From: Toxoplasma gondii ME49
Lineage: Eukaryota; Apicomplexa; Conoidasida; Eucoccidiorida; Sarcocystidae
NCBI RefSeq assembly: GCF_000006565.2
Contig: NC_031480.1
Location: forward strand, 1,752,144-1,816,143
Length of the DNA stretch: 64,000 nt
Reading direction: 5' to 3'
The translations under genes were made by a program, and so were the position numbers. Below the pieces are notes generated by a model. It was not told the origin of the DNA. It made no database searches and worked only from the letters and a program-made list of their open reading frames with translations. Shown piece by piece: positions 1 to 10,838 of this stretch (its first letter is position 1; every line of letters starts with the position of its first letter).

Positions 1-172
1 TATATACATATATATATATATTATATAGGTAGGTAGCTGTTTACAATGTTATTTATCTGTATATATATATATATATAGTATATATATATAGGTAGGTAGC
101 TGTCTACAATGTTATTTATCTGTATATATATATATAGATATATATATATTATATATATATATATATATAGGT
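1..172. repeat. TA microsatellite with an embedded duplicated unit
   Basis: Nearly pure TA dinucleotide runs alternate with a non-TA block (taggtaggtagctgt, then tacaatgttatttatctg) that appears near 26-60 and again near 90-122. A third, truncated copy (ataggtagctgtctga) lies near 167-182. It is therefore a short minisatellite of about 65 bp units set in TA repeats. It reaches the left edge of the window, so its full length is unknown. Confidence 0.85.
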
Positions 173-223
173 AGCTGTCTGAGTCTAGGAATAGCTCCTG
201 TGTGTCTCTTTCCAGTCTTGCAT

Positions 224-2397
224 TCACGGCGAGGACTCGAGGGGGACTCCGACGAGGGCAGAAGCTGAGGTGCCGAGGGCCGCGGAGACAAGCGGCCTGT
301 TGCAAAAGACTCGAAGAGATGGAGAACGGCGAGGCAGCAGACGACGCGGGAGAAGCGCGAGAGGCAAGACTGGCAGCAGGCGGAGGGGAGGCAAGAAGAG
401 TGGAAATGTCAAGAAAGGGATGGCGACGCGGACAGGGAGAGAAAGACGGAATGGCGAAGAGAAGAGAACGAACAGCGGATAGGAAAGAAAACGCGCGAAG
501 GGAAAAGAAAGAGTGGAAGCGAAAAGGAGAGACAGAAACATGTTTCGGCGCGGACTCACGGAATTTTGAAGGAACGCTTAGAGGCGTTGCAGAAGAAGGC
601 GCTGACGGGGAGGCGGTTCGACGAGACGAAGTGCAAGTACTGCGACCAAACCTGCGAAAAGGCAAGACAGAAAACAACGAGCTCGAAGCAAACCGTCAAA
701 CACAAGAGCAAGTCTCGAGAGGCTTCACACAAACAGAAAAGTTGCACGAAAGAAAGGGGACCGCCGATGCAGCTTCAGTGTGAGCTACTGAAGGTCTTTC
801 TTCGTCGGTCGCACATTGTAGGAGAGACTTCTGCCGAGTCCATCTCTCAACGGACAAGGGAAGAAGGTGAAGCCTCCCGAGGAACGTCACTCCACCGCGA
901 GTTTTCATTTTCTACGAAACACCTCGTGATTCTCAGTCTCCTCGCAGCGTCAGTGTCTGCGCGCCTCCGAGAGCCGGCACCTTCTGCCGACTCCTTTTCT
1001 CTCTTTTTCTCAGGTCGACGTCACGGCTTTGTCCGACTTGCCCAGGTCGGTCAGACGGTCGGCGGGTGCTACTTCGCATCTTTTGCCACCGCGTCAATTG
1101 CCTGCACCTGGAACGATCGACAGCCTCTCTCTCTGCGGCGGTCCAGTTGCAGGATTTACCCTGACTCAGTGCATGCCTGACGAACGAGTCCCGAGCGAGT
1201 TCCGCGGAAACGCGAAAAGCAAGGCACGATGTGAACGCAGAGCCTTCCCAAACGTTCCGCCCTGGAGCCTGTCCTGTCTGTCTCCTCCCTCTGGTCCTCG
1301 TTGGTTTCGTGAGAGAAAGCGTCCACACTGCGGCCCAGCGCCTCACTGCCGATCGCTTGCAGTCGTCGGACGCGGACGCGGACGCCTCGTTCTCTCCCGA
1401 GTGGAAATCTCCTCGAGGTCTGCAGTTCAGTGCGAGCAGTTCGCGTCTGAGTTCTCACCTTCCTCGCTTCGCACTCGATCAGTCCTGCCGGAAGCTGGAG
1501 TCTCTCGAGTTTCCTGCAGCAACAGAGAAGAAGCGTCTGCCAAGCCTGGAGAAGCAGCTCCTCGCGCTCGCATCCTACACTGTGCCCTTTTCCAGAAATG
1601 CCGCCGCCGTCTCCGAGCGCGCCGAACTGTCCCTTTGCTTCCTGCAGACAGAGTGCGAAGAGCGGCTCGACATGGTTCGCGGACTTGCCTCTCTCTCCTC
1701 CGCGCTTCGCCCGCTGGAGCAGGAGCGACTGCTCTGCATCTGCGAGCGCCGCGGCGTCGGCCGAGAGAGTCACACATCCCTCAGCCACTGCTGTCAGCTG
1801 CGCCTGCGTCTGGGCCTCCTGCTCTTCACGGGAGGAACGAAGAGGCAGAACAGCCGTCGAGAGCGCCGCCTCCCCTTCCTCGCTCTCTGGAGCTGTCGCC
1901 AACGCCCGCTGGCTCTCCGCGAGCGCGCGAACCGCGTCGCCAACGCCGCCTCCACCCGCCGAGGCGCGAACGCAGCGAAACGCAGACGGCGCAGAGGCCT
2001 CCTCGCCGGAAATGCCGAAAAAGTCCAAACAGACGTCTTGCTCGTCGCGCTCGAGTGTACGTACTCCGCGGTGCTCCACCCCACACGATCCACAAACGAA
2101 GTTCCCGCTGTCGTCCAGACGCAGCGCCTCGCTTCCGGCGCCGCAGGCGACGCAAGCGAGCGCGGCAGGCTGCGAAGAGAAGAACGAGCGCGCGGAAGAA
2201 GCTACGGGCGCCGGAGAAAAACCTGGAGGCGCAGACGAGAGCGGCTGCGAGTAGTAAGCCGCGCCGGCCGACGAAGCCGGCTGCGAGGAGGAGCGCAGGA
2301 GACTCTGCAGAGCGCGGAACGGATCGGATGGCCTACCCGCAGCGGCCTTCTCCGACCCCACACCGAGGCGGGAGGAAGAGGACCCTGTGTCTGCCAT
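224..2397 (-). CDS. Zinc-ribbon protein, TAF1B/Rrn7-like Pol I initiation factor candidate
   Basis: Three exons can be joined in frame on the minus strand: 2397-1459, 651-560 and 296-224, giving about 367 residues. Exon 1 ends at AAG|GTGAGA, exon 2 is bounded by TTCGCAG and CC|GTGAGT, and exon 3 follows TGCAACAG. Residues about 82-106 form a C-x2-C ... C-x2-C zinc ribbon (CVACG ... CGSCG). Near residue 280 begins a helical block, and the exon 1/2 junction reads ARK|VWSQYLHF followed by LPVSAFF. This recalls the segment of TAF1B/Rrn7 proteins in which a helix ends and a W-x2-YL motif starts a cyclin-like fold. Those proteins are TFIIB relatives that help load RNA polymerase I on rDNA. The protein is shorter than human TAF1B (about 590 residues) and its C terminus is the least certain part. 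Another TFIIB-type or a lineage-specific zinc-ribbon protein is possible. Confidence 0.5.
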
Positions 2398-3688
2398 GCT
2401 GTGCGGCTTTAAGCAAGGACTTTTTGAGGATCGAACTCGAGGTCCAGTCCTGTCATCGTTAAGAGAGGACGAGAAGTCGACTTCTCCTGTTTGAAGAGAG
2501 AAGCAAAGTTAGGCCGTTGGCCGCAAGCCTCTCCCCCCGAACGGTGGAAGGCTTTCCGTGGAATCGCCCATGAAGCGAGAAGAGACCAGGTAGTTCTTGA
2601 TGTCCGAGTTTTTGAAATTTACACAAACCTGAGCGCATCTAGAGAGACGCGCAAGTCTGCGTCAGATTCCGAGAGCTGCGAGAAGGTCTGTTCATAAAAA
2701 TGCCTTCTCTGGATTCGGAAACGCGGTCCTTTTCTTCGAACTCGCACCCGTTTGCCCTCCCCGTTTCCATTTCAGAGTAACGGTTCCCCTCTCTCTTTCT
2801 CCTTCCAGAGTGTCTCCTCGGTTCCCTCTTGTTTTCTGCTGCCTGCCTGCTCATAGGCAGTGCGCTGTCGCGCGAAGGAGCACAGCCAAGAAGAAAAACA
2901 ATGTCCAGCTCGAGTGAGGAGGGAGAAGACCGAAAACGAACGAGAAAGGGAGCGACGACCTGAGAGAAAGAGAGAAGAAGCCAGGCTGACGAAGAGAGGA
3001 GATCCACACTGGAAGAGAGAGAAAGCCGAAGAGAAGACGATGGTGTGCCAGCACAGGAAGAGACGGTAAGGAAGGCGCAGAAAGGAAAACGGAGGAGAGA
3101 GAGAGAGAGCCGAGCCGACCGGACAGCAGCAGCAAGGTTTTCTTCACCCCATTGTGGGAGTCTTTCCAACCTTACGGCGCAGGCAATCGCATTTTCCGCC
3201 GTCACCTTCTCCCTCTTTTGGCAATTTTCTCAACGCCTGCACCGCTCTCGGCTCGCGGAGCTACCTCAGAACCTCCAGAATGAACCTGGAAGGCTGCAGT
3301 TGAGATTTCGCGAGTCCGCGACCCCCGCGGCTGTTCAGACATCCCGACGGAGCTCAGTGAAGCAATCTCTCCGCGAAAGGGGCGGGAGAGTGATCGAGTG
3401 TAAAAAAGTTTGATGGAAATGTTCCCCTCCAGACGCAGGAAAAAAGAAAAGGGCGCCGGATACGGGTGCCTTTTCCGCTTTTGCGTTGAGAGGCGACTTT
3501 GCTTCTTCAAGACGGCGAAAGTCTTGACTGAGGCAGTCTTGCCGGTGCGTTAGGAGAGAAGGCAAAAACAGAGAGACCCGTATGAACGCAACGAGAGGAA
3601 AAAAGGCGAGAAAAAGCATTCTGTCGACCTCTGTCGCTTCGCATGCAAACGCGAAAACGATCCGCGACTGCATGCGTTTTTCCGTCGG
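2398..3688. other. Non-coding, probable 5' region
   Basis: This interval lies upstream of the minus-strand zinc-ribbon gene. Open frames here are purine- or pyrimidine-biased on both strands and have no recognisable protein character. A TGCATGC palindrome (3669-3675) and a related GCATGCAAAC (about 3642-3651) lie near its right end; such motifs are common in coccidian promoters. Confidence 0.4.
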
Positions 3689-4138
3689 ATGGGTCGTACA
3701 CATCAGCTGAGACTTTCTTCAGATTTTTCCGCAGGAGTCTCTCGGCTGTTTCTTGTGTTGTTTCTTCTGCTGTTTCTTCTGCTGTCTCGCTGTGCTTTTT
3801 CTCTCGAGGGTGGGTCCTATTCTTCTGTGGCCGCAGCCGCGAGAGGCGCGGGAGGAAATAGCTCCGTTTGTGTAGGACCGAAGGTCGAGACGACGCGCAG
3901 ACTCGCTCGCGTTCTCAAAAAGGGACCTGAGAACGTTTCGCGGCGCAGATCTGCCGATTTCTGCGAGGATACAGGAGGCCAAGAGAGCAACTGTCCATGC
4001 GCCTGCACTGCAGCAGCGAAGGCTCAAAGGAAACTCGCAGAAGCCGATGACCAGCTTGCACCGGACATATCTTTCACCATTTCGACCTCGACAGATTTAC
4101 CCGCATTCCACTCCTTGTATACATCTTCATATTTATAG
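3689..4138 (+). CDS. Possible small secreted protein (hypothetical)
   Basis: An ATG at 3689 opens a 149-residue frame. Residues about 15-38 are strongly hydrophobic (a run of Leu, Phe and Val ending SRCAFS), which would serve as a signal peptide. The rest is Ala/Arg-rich with a Cys cluster near residues 105-120 (FCEDTGG ... NCPCACTAAA). The frame ends in AT-rich sequence and its last residues look non-coding, so a donor before the stop is possible. I recognise no family. A TGCATGC motif sits 14-20 bp upstream of the ATG, which may be regulatory or coincidental. Codon texture is only weakly coding. Confidence 0.3.
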   Translation: MGRTHQLRLSSDFSAGVSRLFLVLFLLLFLLLSRCAFSLEGGSYSSVAAAARGAGGNSSVCVGPKVETTRRLARVLKKGPENVSRRRSADFCEDTGGQESNCPCACTAAAKAQRKLAEADDQLAPDISFTISTSTDLPAFHSLYTSSYL

Positions 4139-4557
4139 GTATATTTGCCTTTGTGTACACACAGGCATTTATTTATTACTGATCCAAGACGAAGTCAGGA
4201 GATCGGCCGGCACAGAGCAGTGTACGGATGTCGACATCTTGAATTTATTGACGTTTCTGGTGTCTAGACACATCCGTATTTGACGGAGTCTCCATCATTT
4301 GAAAAACATGAAAAACTAGGAGACCGGCAAGTCTGAGCATCCCAGTGCTTTTTACGTAGGCTGTGTGGAGCAAAAACTCTGCTCTGAATGTGCCGACAGA
4401 AAGGCGTTCTCCAAGAGTTTACACTCGAATTGAAGCGTAGACAAAAGCGCTTGCGCTTTGCAGTCCGACGTCCGAAAACTCCACTCAGTTCTCCCTCGAT
4501 CGACTCACAGGTCTGCATGCATTTGCATCAAGGCGTTGGTGACGGCGTTTCTTGCAC

Positions 4558-4800
4558 CAAAAAGATGCTTTCTCCCGGGTGTGCCGAGATTTTATGGCAA
4601 CTTTCGTAACCGGAAAAGCATGCAACTGTGAAAACGCATACGGGGATACCCAGTCTTCGGAAGGCCTGCTCTCGAAACAATGCGAAAATGCGCTGGAGGC
4701 CCTCGCGCGCTGCTGTCACCTTCCCATCCAGTCAAAGCGTCCAAGGCGCCTTCTGAAGAAACTGGAGCACTGCCTAAAACGCCTCCAAGAGTCGGAGTAA
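4558..4800 (+). CDS. Possible terminal exon, Cys-containing
   Basis: The last ~80 codons of this frame read like protein: CNCENAYGDT, a second Cys-rich stretch (CENALEALARCC), then a basic amphipathic tail ending KRLQESE. It could be a downstream exon of the candidate secreted ORF at 3689, because both contain a C-x-C group. I cannot identify a convincing splice acceptor, so this is offered as a possible exon only. Confidence 0.2.
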   Translation, partial: QKDAFSRVCRDFMATFVTGKACNCENAYGDTQSSEGLLSKQCENALEALARCCHLPIQSKRPRRLLKKLEHCLKRLQESE

Positions 4801-4929
4801 ACAGACAGCTGTGATGCTCCAAAATGCATTGTTACATACATGACGTGTATTCGCCTTTATTCAGAAGACGAAGACACATCAATCTACATATTTATATGTA
4901 TACGTATGTGGATGTATGTAGATGGATAT

Positions 4930-4931
4930 GA

Positions 4932-4962
<31 letters not shown>

Positions 4963-5052
4963 TATATATGTATATATATATATATATATATATACAATTA
5001 TACATTTATACATAAAATTATACATTTATATATACATTTATATATATACAGT

Positions 5053-5084
<32 letters not shown>

Positions 5085-5627
5085 ATTATATATGTATATA
5101 TATATATATATATATACAATTATACATTTATATATATAATTATACATTTATATATACATTTATATATATACAATTATACATTTATATATATAATTATACA
5201 TTTATATATACATTTATATATATACAATTATACATCTATATATAAAATTATACATTTATATATACATTTATATATATACAGTTATATATATATATATATA
5301 TATACAATTATATATGTATATATATATATATATACAATTATACATTTATATATATAATTATACATTTATATATACATTTATATATATACAATTATACATC
5401 TATATATAAAATTGTACATTTATATATACATTTATATATATACAATTATACATTTATATATAAAATTATACATTTATATATACATTTATATATATACAAT
5501 TATACATTTATATATAAAATTATACATTTATATATATATTTATATATATACAGTTATATATATATATATATATACAATTATATATATATATATATATACA
5601 ATTATATATATATATATATATATGAAT
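4930..5627. repeat. Long compound TA microsatellite with higher-order structure
   Basis: About 700 bp consist almost entirely of A and T. Runs of (TA)5-15 alternate with an interspersed motif of the form acaattatacatttatat and acatttatatatataca. These recur in a longer block of roughly 60-110 bp, giving a nested repeat rather than a simple dinucleotide run. All open frames across it translate to Tyr/Ile repeats and are artefacts. Confidence 0.95.
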
Positions 5628-7413
5628 ATGTGGGCGCATGTGCATAGCTCGACGTGGCATGGAGCGTAAAGTTTGGACGCCCTCACAGTTTCTCCTCGTG
5701 GTGCAGGCTTTGCACAGCAGATAAACGGCGCCAGCTCTGTTTTTTCTCTGTAGAAACGAAAGTATTTTACTGTGTTTTATGCATTTCTAGGCGCGCAAAA
5801 ATGCATGTGTAGGTTTGTAGTAGGAGATGCGCGTGAGTCGATAGAATGGGGAACGTTGTTCCTTTCTCTGAATCAATGAAATTGTCGAGCATTGCTCCTC
5901 GTCGAAGACCAGGAGATTCTTTCGCGTTTGAGTGAGCAGGCCGCGCGCGCTCCCTCTGTCTCCTCCCTCCATTCGCTTTTCGTTTTACATTAATTTCAAT
6001 GGCCTCGCGAGTTCGCACCCATCTACAGAGGAGGTCAGCGTTGCATTTGAATCGAGGCTGAGCTTTGCTTGTCCAGTTCGCTGCTCTGGAACAGAAAAAT
6101 CTCCGAAAGGTGGAACAGAACGAAGACTTCCACTGCTCGAGAGAAAACGCGAAGTTCTCTTTTCAACGGAAGAGCCCCCTCCGGTGGCTGCGGTGTCTCA
6201 ACTCTTTCCACACCCGCGCAGTAGCTCGTAGAACCCCTGCTGAGTTAGGACGCCATGCGCTGAAAGGAAAGTACCTCCCCCCGGCGAGGCGACGCAGAAG
6301 AGAAGATGTCTCTCTTCTTTCTCTTTCTCTGAAAAGTTCCTCCCCTCGACTCGCTTCGCTAGAGTTTCGGCGCGCTCCTCAAACTCCAGCTAGTCAGGGC
6401 ACACAGGAGCAAAAGTCTGACGGGGGCGGGAGGCCGCGGAGGAGAGAACCTCTTCTTAGAGGCCGTTCCGCCGGAGGTTTTTCTCATTTTTCTTTTTCTC
6501 CCTCCTTCTTCAACAATTGGAATTCTCGCCTCCTCACAGAAAACAGTGTGTCGTCCTCTTTCCTTTCTTTTTGACGCCCGCCGGGCCGAGCGCGATTTTA
6601 CCGACTTTTCTCGCGACGAGAGGTCCTGCAGCGAACAAGGACGTCCGTCGCGAACGCCGTTCTCTCTTTTTGGAGGCTGCTTTCGTTCTCTGCTTTTCTC
6701 TCTCTCTCCGCTTCAGGGATCAGGTACATAGACAGCTCGAGCGAGAGAGAGACAAACTTCGCGCGGTGCGCGTCGAGTCTGAGGTCCTCGCGGCCTTCCC
6801 CAGCGGCGTTGCTCCTCTGGTTCTGCTGTCTACCGAGAGAGGCGCTTTTTTCTCGGCTGCGCTTCAGCTTCTCGCTCTGCTCGCTTTTTCTATCCCGTTT
6901 TTCTGCGCAGGCAGCTTTGCCAGGTCCTTCTCATATCGGTATGTTTCGCCTCTCAGCCTCGCTGCCCAGAGTCCGGCTTCTTGTTTGCGGGTCGTCCTCT
7001 CTCCTCGGCGCCGGAGTTATTATTGTTTCTCCTCGACTTTCCGCGTCCTCATCGCTCTGCCAGTCTGCGCGCCGCGAGAGCCACCGAGAATGACAGGTCT
7101 AGAGACATAGAGGAGAAGGAACTTCCCTGCATGTCGCGCTGCAAGCTGCGCACGAAAAGTCCAGCGCAGCTCCAACTGCGGAGACGCAACGGAGGCAAAT
7201 CCGGTAGACGAATCTTCATGATGGTGACCTGTGCGTCTTCTTGTTCTCTCTGCCGCGTGGTGCGTTAAAAAAAACAGACAGAGACAAACTTTCCAAGGGC
7301 GCGGCCCTCCTCTCTCGTTCTCTTTCCTTCTGCTCCTCTCCTCTCTCTCACTCCTCTCGCGGTCCTGCCGACCTGCACTCTCCCCTGCGCCGGACCTTCT
7401 GCGTTTCGCTGCC
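5628..7413. other. Non-coding, upstream region of the membrane-protein gene
   Basis: From about 6300 to 7400 the plus strand is heavily pyrimidine-rich (CT and TCTC tracts), typical of coccidian 5' untranslated and promoter sequence. Several open frames exist but carry no recognisable motif. The downstream gene's frame is open before its ATG, and its first ATG with strong context is at 7414. Confidence 0.4.
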
Positions 7414-10400
7414 ATGGCGGCAGCGGCCTCCTCGCGAGTGAGTCGGGAGGCTCACGAACTCTCCCCGCCGCGACGCTCGCTGCTGCGGGAAGTCCTGTCT
7501 GAGGCAGAGTTGACCGAGCTCGGCCTCGACGCCTCGGCCGACGACTCGCCGACTGTGCCCCCGAGTCTGTCCAGGAAACGCTTCCACGCACTGTTCCTTC
7601 TCTCCGGCCTCTGGATCCTCATCTACTGGAGCTCTCTCCTCGCGCTTCTGCTGTACATACACCCCGAGACCCGCACCGTGCCGCCCGACCTCCCCCAACT
7701 CCCTGGGGTGTACGTACACCCGAGGGGCGCCGGCGGAGGCGGCGGGCAGGCAGAGGGGGTTGGCGCGGAGACAGCAGAGAATGCAGGGGAGGAGACGCCG
7801 CGCGTGGAGGCGAGACGCGGATTTTATCAGCAGGAGAGGAACGCAGACAGACGCGCGGCATCTCCACGAGGAAGCAGTTCCGTTGGCGGCGACCAGTCTG
7901 GTACCCTTCGTTCAAACGAACAGTCTCCTTCTTCCTCTCCTTCTTCTCTCTCTCCTTCTTCTTTCCTTCCTCTGGAGACAGTCCGCGGATACACAACGGC
8001 GGCTGCATTACACAGCGTGAGCGCGTCGGAATCGGAATCTCTGCCTGAGACGTTTCCGCGAGTTGACGAGTTCTCTTTCGCGTCTTGGATATTCCTCGTC
8101 CTTCTGTCCGGTGTCTCTATGGCGGCTGAACTTTGTGTTCTTTCTCTGCTGAGGAGCTTTGCGCCTGCTACGCGTCGCGCGCCTTTGCTGGTCTTTCCTC
8201 TCGCGTCCGCAGCCTCGTCCTCTGCCCTCCTCTCCACAAGTCTCACGCTTCTCCTCGACTTCTTTGCTCACATCTGTCAACTCGGCGATGTCCTCTTCCT
8301 CTTCGCAGTCGCGCCTCCGCTCTTCCCTCTGCCGCTCTTCCTCTGCGCTCTCTACACCGTCTCGGTCACCTCCTTCTTCTTTCTGCTCCTCCAGTTGCGC
8401 TCACTTCTCGCGGTCTTCCCGAGGGATGCCTTTGCTCTCCACGACGGACCTGCCGGCTGTCTGAGCGCCCCTGTCGCCGCATGCGGTCGGCCGCTGCTGC
8501 TCCTCTGGGGGTTGCGGTTCCTCGTCGCTGGAGTCCTCGCCGGTCTCCGAGCCTCTCTCTGCTGGCTGTGGCGCCTCCTCACCTGTCTCGTCGCGTTCGC
8601 TCGCGGCCTCTCTCGCCGCGTCGCCGCCGTCTGCCGCGCCCTCCGTCCTGCTCCTCCCGTCCTTGCGCCCCTCGGCGCTCAGAGGCGACTTTTCCGCCGC
8701 GGTCCCGCCGACTGCTGTGAAGGAGACACCCTTTGGGGGGAGCCCGGCGACCGCGAGCAGTCTCTCCTTCCTCCAGGCTCTGCTGTCTCCGCGTATCGGC
8801 ACTCGGACTCGGAGTCTCAGCGAGCTGGACGAGTCGAGGAGCAGGCGCAAGTGGAGGAGAAGCAAGACGTTTCCTCGTTGCCGCGCGCTGCGGCGTCGCC
8901 GGCCGTGCCGGGAGATGAAGAAGAAAGGCTCTCTCTTCAGAGTTTCGCCTCCTCTTCTCGCGTTTCTGCAAGGCCTTCATCAGGCCGCGGCCGGCAGGAC
9001 GGTCGCGCGTCAGGCGGCATTCTTCAGCAAGTCCTCCACGGCTTCCTGCAGGCGAAGCGCCCGCATACAGAGCGAGCAGAGACCCGCGTAACTCCGACGG
9101 AGTCTCCGCAGCCGGCGTCTCGGGTGTCTCTCCTCGCCGTCTCGCGCGCCTGCTCTCTCTCATCAACCTCCTTCTCTCCCTCTGGCCGCGGCTCCAGCGC
9201 CGAGTCGTCGCTGAACGCAGAGCAAATGGGCAGCGAGGCAGAGGCAGAGGAAGGAAAGGGCAGAGGTCGGAGAGAAGGTCGAGACAGAGAGAGAAGAGAC
9301 GACGAAGGGGGAGCAGCGAGAGGAGACGCGGGCGGAGGCGAAGAAGAACGGCAGAGAGTGGAAGAGGAACGTCGGTTCCGTGTGGAGACAAGTGGAGAAT
9401 GGAGAGAACGAGAAAATGAAGAAACGAGAGAGAATGAAAACGTCGATGGAAACGAAGTGATGAAACTGACAAATCACTTTCTTCTACTCGACATGGCTGC
9501 AGCCGCCGACACTCTCAAAACTGTAAGTCTCAACAAAAATTCACATAAATGTACATATATATATATATATATATATATTCATGTATATTTGTGTGTGGAG
9601 GTTGTGAAAAAGACCGTATATCTATATATATATATATATAAATACATGTAGAAGCCTTCAGAGACACGAGTCAAAATCTGTTTAGTTATATGATGTCTTG
9701 GTGAGGCAGTTGTTTCTTAGCTGAGGAATCGCTTCTCAAGTGTACATACACTCTATATATACATGATGGTAGGCCTGCGTCTACATTTATCTATGTTTCT
9801 CCCAACACATATATTCTTCCGCATATATATATATATATATATATATACATGCCCATAGAAGTATGTTGCGTGTGCGAAGGGAAACTTCAGCTGTCGTGAG
9901 TCGGAGGAGAAGAGAGGCGTCTTTTCCTGCTTAGACGCTCTTTCTGTATATTTTAATTTGTCTTTCTCACTTCTTTGTATGGTTTTTACGTCTCTTTTTT
10001 GTGTACTTGTGTTGACTTCTGTCACTTCGTTTGAGTGTCTTGACTGCATTTTTATTTCTGGATTTCTGTGTATATTTCTCCTTCCCTTTGGGGGGCTGAT
10101 GCGTTATGGATTTTGTGCAGCATTTTCTGCCGGCTGAGAAATTGGAGGCCTTCGAGTTTGGAGCATCTCTGCTTTCTCTCAGGTTTGTTTTTCTGCTCTT
10201 TTCTTCGGTTGCTTCCTCGTCTTGACTTAGGGATTGCTCGTTTCTCCGTCTTGTTTTCTCTGTAGTGTCGTCTCCGTCACGGAAAGAGTGTGTATCTCCC
10301 TGGATGATTTCTTTCAACTTCTGGCCTCGTTTCTGCTGGAGAAACGCACAGGGCAGTGCCGGAAGGGCGCGGGGCGGGCAGGCCTCTTGAAGTTGCCCTC

Positions 10401-10838
10401 GCTGCATGGAGCGAAAGTCGCGGTGGCGCGTCTCTATTTCTTCTCGTTTTTCTGCGTTTCCTGATTCCACCCGTGTCTGTTTGGACCAGAAGAAAGTCAG
10501 ATGCACTGAATGCTCTTGCGGCCCCAAACCTCCAGGTCTACAGCTCTTGAGTCTTGTCGAGTGGGGACTACACAGGGCTTTTTCACTAGACGCTGCGGTC
10601 TGAGCAGCTGGTCCTGACCGCGTTTTCGCTGTCTCTCGGATTTACCTACAGCCGCTTCTACTTGGGCGACCTCTGTCTCTTGTTCTTCCTCGCCTACGCC
10701 GTCTGCGCCTTCGGCTCGGCCTCGCTTCCCCTCGCTTTGCTCCTTCTCCACTTTGTGAAAATTCTGCTGCAGACTCTCCTTTTCATCCTCAAGAGCGACG
10801 CGTCGCTTTGGGAGCTCTGGTGCTACGACCTCGAGTAG
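7414..10838 (+). CDS. Multi-pass membrane protein, five exons, unknown function
   Basis: Five exons join without breaking frame: 7414-9522, 10121-10182, 10266-10355, 10490-10535 and 10608-10838, giving 845 residues. The ATG lies in GCCATGGCGG context. Exon 1 ends ACT|GTAAGT; the later introns have short pyrimidine tracts before AG. Residues about 58-82 form the first membrane helix, and three or four more lie at roughly 225-420, including a Leu/Phe-rich segment around TSFFFLLLQL. A long polar, Arg/Ser/Glu-rich region follows (roughly 430-690). The C terminus has at least two further helices (FSLSLGFTYSRFYLGDLC, then LALLLLHFVKILLQTLLF) and ends SLWELWCYDLE. The well-ordered C-terminal exons suggest a conserved core, but I do not recognise the family. 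No RING finger or catalytic motif is visible. An ER or Golgi membrane location would fit. Confidence 0.75.
9553..9848. repeat. TA microsatellites in intron 1 of the membrane-protein gene
   Basis: Three short (TA)n runs lie inside the first intron, near 9555-9579, 9620-9640 and 9822-9848. Confidence 0.85.

Noticed and set aside
1029..2462. 477-codon plus-strand open frame
   Set aside because: Arg/Pro-rich shadow of the minus-strand zinc-ribbon gene; no motif, and the opposite strand has splice sites and a zinc ribbon.
4840..5669. Long plus-strand open frames reading Tyr-Ile repeats
   Set aside because: They are translations of the TA microsatellite and carry no coding information.
8579..9472. 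297-codon minus-strand open frame
   Set aside because: Antisense shadow of the first exon of the membrane-protein gene; Arg/Leu-biased with no conserved block.
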